Positions 1 to 5,428 of a DNA stretch of 12,513 bases are shown here, piece by piece. This DNA is from Oceanospirillaceae bacterium. Its GTDB lineage: Bacteria > Pseudomonadota > Gammaproteobacteria > Pseudomonadales > Balneatricaceae. Both the position numbers and the translations under genes were made by a program. The stretch lies in contig JAGSHA010000056.1 of assembly GCA_023954795.1 (NCBI GenBank), positions 1 through 12,513 on the forward strand, given 5' to 3'. The stretch's first letter is position 1. Each line of letters opens with the position of its first letter. The notes beneath the pieces were generated by a model. The model worked only from the letters and a program-made list of their open reading frames with translations, was not told the origin of the DNA and did not search any database.

Positions 1-369
1 ACGTTGGTATGGTTACCTGAGTCTGGCGTGCTATTTAGCGGCGATATTGTCTATATGGACAGAATGCTGGGTATCGGCCCTCAATCGCAGCATCTGGCCT
101 GGCTTGATGCGTTTAAGGTAATTCAGCAGCTGAAGCCGGGCAAAATCGTACCCGGGCACGGACAGCCAACGGACCTGACGGGTGCGGAGCGTGACACCTA
201 TCGCTATTTACTGTTTCTGCGCAGTGCCGTAGGTAAGCTGTTGGAAGAGGGTGAGGATATGGGGGCGACGCGTCGTATTGATCAAAGTGCCTTCAGCTAT
301 CTATCCGTGTATGAACAGATCCATGCACGTAATGCCCAGCGAGTGTATGAAGAGATGGAATGGGAATAA
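1..369 (+). CDS. MBL-fold metallo-hydrolase, C-terminal part (5' end outside window)
   Basis: This is the last 122 residues of a metallo-beta-lactamase-fold protein. The reading frame is open to the left edge, so the true start and the HxHxDH metal motif lie outside the window. What remains shows FSGD (Asp at about residue 15 of the fragment), which fits the bridging metal ligand of the fold, and VPGHG (His at about 53), which fits the last metal-binding His. After these comes a helical tail rich in Glu and Arg that ends in EEMEWE. Known family members hydrolyse thioesters, lactones or similar substrates, or belong to the SoxH/quinoprotein-associated hydrolases; the fragment does not allow a substrate to be named. 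It faces the minus-strand PilZ gene tail to tail. Family assignment is good, function open. Confidence 0.8.
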   Translation, partial: TLVWLPESGVLFSGDIVYMDRMLGIGPQSQHLAWLDAFKVIQQLKPGKIVPGHGQPTDLTGAERDTYRYLLFLRSAVGKLLEEGEDMGATRRIDQSAFSYLSVYEQIHARNAQRVYEEMEWE

Positions 370-382
370 ATACCCTACCCCT

Positions 383-413
383 ACCGGCTACGGCTATCCT
401 TGCCGCAGCCGGT
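383..413. terminator. Hairpin between convergent genes (possible bidirectional terminator)
   Basis: A perfect 7-base inverted repeat, ACCGGCT (383-389) and AGCCGGT (407-413), is extended inward by GGC/GCC (392-394/402-404) across a 2-base internal loop. It lies between the convergent ends of the MBL-fold gene and the PilZ gene. No T-tract follows on either strand, so it is not a standard intrinsic terminator. Position is the main argument. Confidence 0.4.
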
Positions 414-464
414 TGAAGGCTGGATGTGTGTTGTGATCTCCTACGCCAGCCCTTTCATAAATCG

Positions 465-1151
465 TTAGTTGAGATGCAATGCAGAGAGGTAGTCCTGAAT
501 CTCCGAGTATTGATTTTTAAAGGCGATACCCAGTCGTAACCCTCGTTGTAGGGCTAATGCAGAGATCAGATCGCCTTTGAAGACAAAGTACGTATCGTTG
601 TCGGGAAACAGGATCTCAAACGTGATAAAAAAGCCGGAATCCTTTAGCTGACGTACCTTTTGCAGCGCTTCATGATCTGGCAGGCGGATTTGGCATCCAC
701 CTGAGCTGACATCCTTGATGAGGCCATCAAACTGCTCGTTGCGGCAATAGATATGCGCTAGCAACGTACAGGGGTAACGGGGTTCTTTTCTGAGTTCCTG
801 TTGATAAACTTTAGCGGGGTAATTCAGCATGATCATTCGATTTTGGCTGCCGGTAATCTCCATGACGGACGTTTCGAATGCATACACCACACCTTTGTCG
901 ACCAGCCGCAAAATAAGATCCTGTTTGATGTTGAAAAACGCCTCATACCATTGCAGCGGAATCTGAGAGCATCCACATTTTTCCAATAATTCTTCAGCTG
1001 TGGGCAGGTGGGCGACGATAACGTCCTGATCATGTACACCCACAAGGGAGGTCATAAACCGCAGTTTTCCATCCTGTGATGAGATCTGAACCTTGGTTCC
1101 AACCCGGAAATTTGGCAGGTGTTCGATAGGTGTCACACTAATCTGCTGCAT
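465..1151 (-). CDS. PilZ-domain protein, YcgR-like c-di-GMP effector
   Basis: Predicted cytoplasmic 228-residue protein with the layout of YcgR-type flagellar brakes: an N-terminal beta-rich domain (about 1-115) and a C-terminal PilZ domain (about 118-220). Both c-di-GMP-binding signatures of PilZ are intact: R121-K-E-P-R125 (RxxxR) and D147-V-S-S-G-G152 (DxSxxG). In this family, ligand binding changes how the protein contacts a partner such as the flagellar motor; no flagellar gene is in the window, so the partner is unknown. The frame opens with TTG at 1154, but the adjacent ATG at 1151 is preferred because AGGA lies 8 bases before it. No signal peptide or membrane segment is seen. It is convergent with the upstream hydrolase and probably monocistronic. 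Binding of c-di-GMP is inferred from motifs; the exact output is not known. Confidence 0.85.
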   Translation of the reverse strand: MQQISVTPIEHLPNFRVGTKVQISSQDGKLRFMTSLVGVHDQDVIVAHLPTAEELLEKCGCSQIPLQWYEAFFNIKQDLILRLVDKGVVYAFETSVMEITGSQNRMIMLNYPAKVYQQELRKEPRYPCTLLAHIYCRNEQFDGLIKDVSSGGCQIRLPDHEALQKVRQLKDSGFFITFEILFPDNDTYFVFKGDLISALALQRGLRLGIAFKNQYSEIQDYLSALHLN

Positions 1152-1566
1152 CAATCTATTCCTAGCCCTGTCGGCACAGTTAAACGGATGTTAGTTGGTG
1201 TGCCTTTTAGGTTTAGTAATAAAATTGCCATGTCCTTGGGACTATCTTGCGCTTTTTCTGGTATTTTTCGGAATGGTCGCTCATTAAAATCACCATGAAA
1301 TCCGTGAGTTATACACCGAAGCTGCGAGCCATATTGGACGGTATTTTGCGGGTGCAGCAAAGTGTATGTGCCGGTTGTGCTTCAGGTGAGAAACTCTATG
1401 GCGATTTTAGTACGTTTTATGTACAGCTTTCCTCGACATTAGCGCTGCAACTCTTTAAAGTGCGCGCTCCGTATTTATAAGTTATTTGGCTTGTAAGTCA
1501 TCTGGTCTGTACGTCATTGCTGGCGCTATCGATCTTCCCCAAACGTAAGCCCTCAGGAATAGTTCT
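1152..1566. other. 415-base intergenic region without a convincing gene
   Basis: This stretch separates the divergent PilZ gene and ABC-F gene and must hold both promoters. One plus-strand frame (ATG 1295 to stop 1480, 61 codons, with a CAGC motif) has no Shine-Dalgarno sequence and no recognisable family. A minus-strand frame ending at 1151 overlaps the PilZ start but has no fitting ribosome site at a sensible distance. An imperfect 16-base tandem repeat sits at 1485-1516. No strong promoter could be fixed by eye. Confidence 0.5.
1485..1516. repeat. Imperfect tandem 16-base repeat upstream of the ABC-F gene
   Basis: Two adjacent 16-base units match at 12 of 16 positions: TTTGGCTTGTAAGTCA (1485-1500) and TCTGGTCTGTACGTCA (1501-1516). 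A weaker third copy of the half TNTAAGTYA ends at 1484. The repeat lies 50 to 80 bases before the start codon, in the likely promoter or leader. It could be a regulator site or chance. Confidence 0.4.
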
Positions 1567-3171
1567 TTGATTACCACCGCAAACATCACCATGCAGTTTG
1601 GCCCTGCGCCATTGTTTGAAAATATCTCCGCAAAATTTGGTAACGGCAATCGCTATGGCCTGATCGGAGCAAACGGTTGCGGTAAGTCGACCTTTATGAA
1701 AATCCTGAGCGGCGAACTGAAGCCTACATCCGGCAATGTGTCCATTACGCCGGGGTACAAGGTGGGTACGCTGAGTCAGGATCAGTTCGCGTTTGAAGAA
1801 TACAGCGTGGTGGATGCAGTAATCATGGGCGATGCGGAACTGTGGAAAGTAAAGCAGGAACGTGAGCGTATCTACTCGTTGCCTGAGATGTCAGAGGAAG
1901 AGGGGATGCTGGTTGCACACCTCGAAACTGAATTCGCCGAAATGGATGGTTACAGTGCAGAAAGCCGCGCCGGAGAGATCCTGTTGCAGGCGGGTATCGA
2001 AGAAGAATACCACTTTGGCCTGATGAGCCAGGTTGCACCAGGTTGGAAGCTGCGAGTATTGCTGGCGCAGGCGCTGTTCGCCAATCCTGATATCTTGCTG
2101 CTCGATGAACCGACCAACAACTTGGACATTCACACCATCAACTGGTTGGGAACGGTGCTGAATCAGCGCAAGTGCACCATGATCATTATTTCGCATGACC
2201 GTCACTTCCTGAATTCCGTATGCACCCATATGGCCGATATTGATTACGGTGATCTGCGTATCTATCCGGGTAACTACGAAGACTTTATGGCGGCATCGTC
2301 CCTGATACAGGAACAGCTGCATACCGAGAACGCTAAAAAGAGTGCTGAGCTGGAAGAGTTGCAGCAGTTTGTAAACCGCTTCTCGGCGAACGCATCTAAA
2401 GCAAAACAAGCGACATCCCGTGCGCGTAAGATGGAAAAAATTCAGCTGGAAGAAGTTGTCGCGTCCAGCCGTCAGACACCGTATATCCGTCTGAAACAAG
2501 AGAAGAAACTGCACCGTCAGGCGTTGGTTCTGGAAGATGTTGGTCACGGTTACGATGACGAACCATTGTTCAGTGGCGGTAACCTGATTCTGGAAGCGGG
2601 CGCGAAGCTGGCTGTGATTGGTGAAAACGGGGTGGGTAAAACCACGCTGCTGCGCTGCCTGATGAACGAGATCAGCGCCCAGTCCGGTGATGTGAAGTGG
2701 GCTGAAAATGCCATGATTGGTTACTGTCCCCAGGACAGCACCGAAGACTTCGACTGCGATCTGAACCTGTTCGAGTGGATGGCACAGTGGCGTCAGCCGA
2801 AGCACGATGATCTGGCAGTACGCGGTATGCTGGGACGTTTGTTATTCACAGCTGATGACATCAACAAGAAAGCAAAAGTCTGCTCAGGTGGTGAGAAAAA
2901 CCGTCTGCTGTTTGGCAAGCTGATGATGATGAACACCAATGTGCTGATCATGGATGAACCGACCAACCACTTGGATATGGAGTCCATCGAAGGGCTTAAC
3001 CGTGCGTTGGAAGGGTATGACGGCACGTTGATTTTTGTCAGCCATGACCGTGAATTTGTCTCTTCACTGGCGACCCGTGTGGTTGAGATCAAGGATCAGA
3101 AGTTGATCGATTTCCAGGGTACGTACGAAGAATATCTGGCAAATCAGGTGGCTGCGGCTAAAGTTGCCTGA
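1567..3171 (+). CDS. ybiT: ABC-F family ATPase, YbiT type
   Basis: Soluble 534-residue protein with two ABC ATPase domains and no membrane segments, the layout of ABC-F translation factors, which act on the ribosome rather than in transport. Domain 1 has Walker A GANGCGKST (34-42) and Walker B with DEPTNNLD (180-187). Domain 2 has Walker A GENGVGKTT (352-360) and DEPTNHLD (463-470). Both domains have the SHDR switch histidine. The signature loop is degenerate in domain 1 (VAPGWKLR) and near standard in domain 2 (CSGGEKNR), which is also how I recall E. coli YbiT. The linker (about 240-320) is helical and charged. Length and sequence match YbiT (about 530 residues) from end to end. The start is TTG at 1567, with AGGA 7 bases upstream; this N-terminus aligns with that of E. 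coli YbiT. The precise role of YbiT in the cell is not firmly established. Confidence 0.93.
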   Translation: MITTANITMQFGPAPLFENISAKFGNGNRYGLIGANGCGKSTFMKILSGELKPTSGNVSITPGYKVGTLSQDQFAFEEYSVVDAVIMGDAELWKVKQERERIYSLPEMSEEEGMLVAHLETEFAEMDGYSAESRAGEILLQAGIEEEYHFGLMSQVAPGWKLRVLLAQALFANPDILLLDEPTNNLDIHTINWLGTVLNQRKCTMIIISHDRHFLNSVCTHMADIDYGDLRIYPGNYEDFMAASSLIQEQLHTENAKKSAELEELQQFVNRFSANASKAKQATSRARKMEKIQLEEVVASSRQTPYIRLKQEKKLHRQALVLEDVGHGYDDEPLFSGGNLILEAGAKLAVIGENGVGKTTLLRCLMNEISAQSGDVKWAENAMIGYCPQDSTEDFDCDLNLFEWMAQWRQPKHDDLAVRGMLGRLLFTADDINKKAKVCSGGEKNRLLFGKLMMMNTNVLIMDEPTNHLDMESIEGLNRALEGYDGTLIFVSHDREFVSSLATRVVEIKDQKLIDFQGTYEEYLANQVAAAKVA

Positions 3172-3201
3172 GAAAGGCGAGATCACCGGGTCCGGAAACG
3201 G

Positions 3202-3252
3202 GCCTGAGTGAGATTGAGTCAGGCGGGGAGGGGAGGACAGATTCCCGCCTGA
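3202..3252. terminator. Nested hairpins after the ABC-F gene
   Basis: TCAGGCGGG (3219-3227) pairs perfectly over 9 bases with CCCGCCTGA (3244-3252) around a 16-base loop. The same left arm can instead pair over 6 bases with GCCTGA at 3202-3207, so two exclusive hairpins are possible. It sits between the convergent ABC-F gene and the small Cys-rich gene. Neither strand has a T-tract, so the call as a terminator rests on position and stem strength. Confidence 0.45.
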
Positions 3253-3266
3253 TCGACAACCATTGG

Positions 3267-3380
3267 TTATTCTTCCGTGGTCTGTTCAGTTTGTTCTTGC
3301 GATTTAGCTTCTTCAGCCTGTTCCTGTTTTTTCACTTCTTCCGCATCCTGGCCACCACACACACCACAACATGAACTCAT
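3267..3380 (-). CDS. Small Cys-rich protein with acidic Gln/Glu tail
   Basis: A 37-residue protein starting MSSCCGVCGGQDAEEV. The head carries three Cys in CCGVCGG; the rest is almost only Glu, Gln, Lys, Ala and Thr and ends in TTEE. The frame is open further upstream (to 3482), but the ATG at 3380 is chosen because GAGGTG ends 4 bases before it, a strong ribosome site, while the longer N-terminal part would be unlike the rest in composition. The Cys cluster could bind a metal or take part in thiol chemistry; the tail is probably disordered. I cannot assign a family or function. It lies downstream of nasS on the same strand, 146 bases away, so it may have its own promoter. Proteins of this size are often missed in annotation. 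Confidence 0.6.
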   Translation of the reverse strand: MSSCCGVCGGQDAEEVKKQEQAEEAKSQEQTEQTTEE

Positions 3381-3526
3381 AAAACACCTCGCTAGCCAAT
3401 AATTTGTTGTTGAGAGCGAGATCGATAATAACCAAGTAACCCAGTCGGGAAATTGACGAATATCAGTTTTGCGATTTCTCATTCATTTCAAATCAATCCC
3501 CGACGGACTTATCGTCTGATAACGGC

Positions 3527-4561
3527 CTAAGCGAGCTGTTGTGACGGCGCCTGTGCTAATGCCTCAGCGTACAGATCCGGTCGATAGACCTGCTGGGCGA
3601 TCTGCGTGCGATCACCGCCTTGCCATTGACCCCAGCGCTCCATCTGTTCCAGCATCAGGTGAGCATGGCTGAGTGAAGGCAAGTTAACGTCCGAACCATA
3701 GAATGATTGCATGATCGGATGGGCTTCGGCCTGGCTGAGTGGAATGACACTTTGATCAAGGTAAGGTGGCAAGCGCAGCAGATCCAGTGCTTCCGCATGG
3801 TTACAGGAATGGCTGAGCCATTCACAGGCGGCGACCAATGCCCGAATCAGTGCAATATGGGTGTTGGGGTGGTTATCTGCCCAGCGTTGTGTGACGGCAA
3901 ATACCTTCTCGATCGAATCAGACCATATCTGATAACCGGTGACGGCCACTTTTCCTACCGCTCCCGATTCTGCCAGTGTATTCCAGGGTTCGCCCGCACA
4001 GTATCCATCGATCAGGTGATCACGCATGGTGCTGACCATCTTGGTAGGGGGAACGGCGATCAGTGTCACATCCTGATCAGGATTGATGCCCGATGCTGTT
4101 AACCAGTAGCGCAGTTGGTAGTGTTGGCAGGAATACGGAAATACGGTGGCAAATACCGGTTTTGTGCGTAGGGATGCAATCCATTGTTTCAGGGCATTGC
4201 CCACCTCTGCCGCGTTGGGTCGGTCCCGCAGTTGCGGGCTGAGTGTCCTGTATAGCTCGGCAGACAACGTGACGGCATTGCCATTCATGCTCAGGGCCAG
4301 TGCGGTGATCATGGGTGTGGCTTGGCTACCGAGACCGAGCGTGGAGGCCAGTGGCATTGGTGACAGCATTTGAGCGCCATCTAGCAGGCCAAAGCTGACT
4401 TTGTCGCGGATGTTAGCCCAACTGGATTCGCGGGACAAAACAACGTTGAGCCCTTCATTTTGAAAGAATCCTTTTTCACGGGCGATAACCAGCGGTGCAC
4501 AATCCAGCAGAGGAACAAAACCTAGTTTTAATGCTGTTTTTTCAGGTGCTGCAATACTCAT
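3527..4561 (-). CDS. nasS: NasS, nitrate/nitrite-sensing regulator of nasA antitermination
   Basis: A 344-residue protein of the NrtA/CmpA substrate-binding fold, with no signal peptide or lipobox at the N-terminus (MSIAAPEKTALKLGFVPLLD). This fits a cytoplasmic sensor rather than a transporter subunit. Family marks include DGAQMLSPMP (61-70), FPYSCQHYQLRYWL (141-154) and GYCAGEPWN (186-194), which correspond to the oxyanion-pocket segments of NrtA-type proteins. In characterised systems NasS binds NasT when nitrate and nitrite are absent and releases it when they appear. It lies 19 bases downstream of nasT on the same strand, so the two are almost certainly one transcript. AGAGGA lies about 10 bases before the ATG. 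The combination with nasT and a divergent nasA behind an ANTAR leader makes the regulator role much more likely than a transport role. Confidence 0.92.
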   Translation of the reverse strand: MSIAAPEKTALKLGFVPLLDCAPLVIAREKGFFQNEGLNVVLSRESSWANIRDKVSFGLLDGAQMLSPMPLASTLGLGSQATPMITALALSMNGNAVTLSAELYRTLSPQLRDRPNAAEVGNALKQWIASLRTKPVFATVFPYSCQHYQLRYWLTASGINPDQDVTLIAVPPTKMVSTMRDHLIDGYCAGEPWNTLAESGAVGKVAVTGYQIWSDSIEKVFAVTQRWADNHPNTHIALIRALVAACEWLSHSCNHAEALDLLRLPPYLDQSVIPLSQAEAHPIMQSFYGSDVNLPSLSHAHLMLEQMERWGQWQGGDRTQIAQQVYRPDLYAEALAQAPSQQLA

Positions 4562-4580
4562 ACTTCATAATTCCTCTTGC

Positions 4581-5195
4581 TTACCGCTTGCCTGTTTTGG
4601 GCAGGCCGGTGAGTTCCAGAATGTCGATGACACTCTGTGCCACTTCTACCAGTTTCTGACTGCGATCCATCGCCAGTTTGCGCAGGGTTTTGTAGGCCTG
4701 CTCCTCGTCGCAGCCCTGATGCTTCATCAGCATGCCTTTGGCTTTTTCGACCACTTTGCGTTCGGATAGCTGGCTTTTGGTTTTCTCCAGTTCTTTCCGC
4801 AGTGAGTGAAAGGCGTCGAACTGGGCGATGGCCGTATCCATGATGGCTTTCACCCGTTCGGTTTGCAGGCCGTCAGCGATATAGGCACTAACACCGGCGT
4901 TAATTGCAGCGGATATACTGTCGCGGTCATTGGCCTTCTCCGCGAAGAAAACAATCGGACGAGGGTTACTCTGGCTCATGGCTGCCATGCTCTCCAGCGT
5001 ATCTCGATTGGGCGAATCCATATCGATAATCACGATGTCCGGGCTACGCTCGCTAACCTGATCACATAAACCACTGGAATCGGACAGGTGGCAGACCACT
5101 TTGTGACCCAAAGCATTGAGGGCTTCAAAGAGTGCATCTGCGCGTGTGGGCTCGTCATCGATTATCAGGACATCGAGTGAACGTGAATCTTTCAT
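4581..5195 (-). CDS. nasT: NasT, ANTAR-domain RNA-binding antiterminator
   Basis: A 204-residue protein with an N-terminal receiver-like domain (about 7-120), a coiled-coil segment (about 130-150) and a C-terminal ANTAR domain (about 140-192, with KVVEKAKGMLMKHQG and EEQAYKTLRKLAMD). The receiver keeps acidic residues D13/D14 and D58, but the place of the conserved switch lysine reads AYIADGL, so it looks like a pseudo-receiver. This fits NasT being controlled by NasS binding instead of phosphorylation. The ANTAR domain binds paired hexanucleotide-loop hairpins in RNA and prevents formation of the following terminator; such a target is present just before nasA (5337-5417). It is the first gene of nasT-nasS and is divergent from nasA. 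The ATG at 5195 has only a weak ribosome site (AAGG about 11 bases upstream). Confidence 0.94.
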   Translation of the reverse strand: MKDSRSLDVLIIDDEPTRADALFEALNALGHKVVCHLSDSSGLCDQVSERSPDIVIIDMDSPNRDTLESMAAMSQSNPRPIVFFAEKANDRDSISAAINAGVSAYIADGLQTERVKAIMDTAIAQFDAFHSLRKELEKTKSQLSERKVVEKAKGMLMKHQGCDEEQAYKTLRKLAMDRSQKLVEVAQSVIDILELTGLPKTGKR

Positions 5196-5278
5196 CTACT
5201 ACATAACCTTTTCAGTGCCAGATAGATTGGCTCGGATAGAGTTAATGCAAAAAATGTACCGTGAATGAAAAGCACTGT

Positions 5279-5294
5279 TGGCACACCGCTTGCA
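5279..5294 (+). promoter_or_regulatory. Sigma-54 (-24/-12) promoter of nasA
   Basis: TGGCACACCGCTTGCA fits the sigma-54 consensus TGGCACRNNNNTTGCW at every position. The GG of the -24 element is at 5280-5281 and the GC of the -12 element at 5292-5293, which predicts a transcription start near 5305. This puts the hairpins and terminator of the leader inside the transcript and leaves nasA about 125 bases downstream. Sigma-54 promoters need an enhancer-binding activator, most likely NtrC for a nitrogen-assimilation gene; I could not find a convincing NtrC site by eye in 5196-5278. Confidence 0.88.
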
Positions 5295-5336
5295 GTACCC
5301 ATGACATGAGGTGTCGAGCTCATCGCACTTCATGTT

Positions 5337-5380
5337 TAGTTAGCAAAGACGTTTTTATAGTTGCTGGGCAATGTCGCCCG
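5337..5380 (+). promoter_or_regulatory. NasT-binding (ANTAR) twin-hairpin element in the nasA leader
   Basis: Two hairpins with six-base apical loops follow each other. P1 has the loop AAAGAC (5345-5350), closed by AGC/GTT (5342-5344/5351-5353) and, across a small internal loop, TAG/TTA. P2 has the loop AATGTC (5370-5375), closed by GGGC/GCCC (5366-5369/5376-5379) plus a T-G pair. Both loops have A at position 1 and G at position 4, the two bases known to be conserved in ANTAR targets. The P2 stem is strong; P1 is weaker and less certain. The 3' strand of P2 is also the 5' arm of the downstream terminator, so P2 and terminator cannot form together. Confidence 0.85.
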
Positions 5381-5417
5381 ATACTGGATTCCTGGTCCGG
5401 TGTCGGGCTTTTTTTTT
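5376..5417 (+). terminator. Regulated intrinsic terminator in the nasA leader
   Basis: GCCCGATAC (5376-5384) pairs with GTGTCGGGC (5400-5408) over 9 positions, one of them a G-T wobble, followed by nine T (5409-5417). The nasA ribosome site GGAGG (5418-5422) begins directly after the T-tract. Because it lies between promoter and gene, it must be overcome for nasA expression. NasT binding to P1/P2 is the expected way. Confidence 0.93.
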
Positions 5418-5428
5418 GGAGGTCACAC

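Noticed and set aside
1160..1200. Possible sigma-28 (flagellar) promoter for the PilZ gene, GCCGACAG on the minus strand
   Set aside because: The -10-like half is fair, but no TAAA-type -35 element is found at the right spacing.
1295..1480. 61-codon plus-strand frame in the PilZ/ABC-F gap
   Set aside because: No Shine-Dalgarno sequence, no recognisable domain and ordinary intergenic composition; mentioned only in the region entry.
1891..2805. 304-codon open frame on the minus strand
   Set aside because: It lies wholly inside the ABC-F gene as its antisense shadow, with no ribosome site or family resemblance.
5196..5278. NtrC enhancer site upstream of the sigma-54 promoter
   Set aside because: No sequence with the expected TGCAC-GTGCA dyad could be found by eye; a matrix scan would be needed.
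5306..5323. ATGAG/CTCAT hairpin at the nasA transcript 5' end as a third ANTAR hairpin
   Set aside because: Its loop has eight bases and lacks the A1/G4 six-base pattern, so it is not a likely NasT target.
5261..5428. In-frame upstream extension of nasA from GTG 5261 (56 more residues)
   Set aside because: It would contain the sigma-54 promoter, the twin hairpins and the terminator; GGAGG before ATG 5429 and the CPYCGVGC N-terminus fit the shorter protein.
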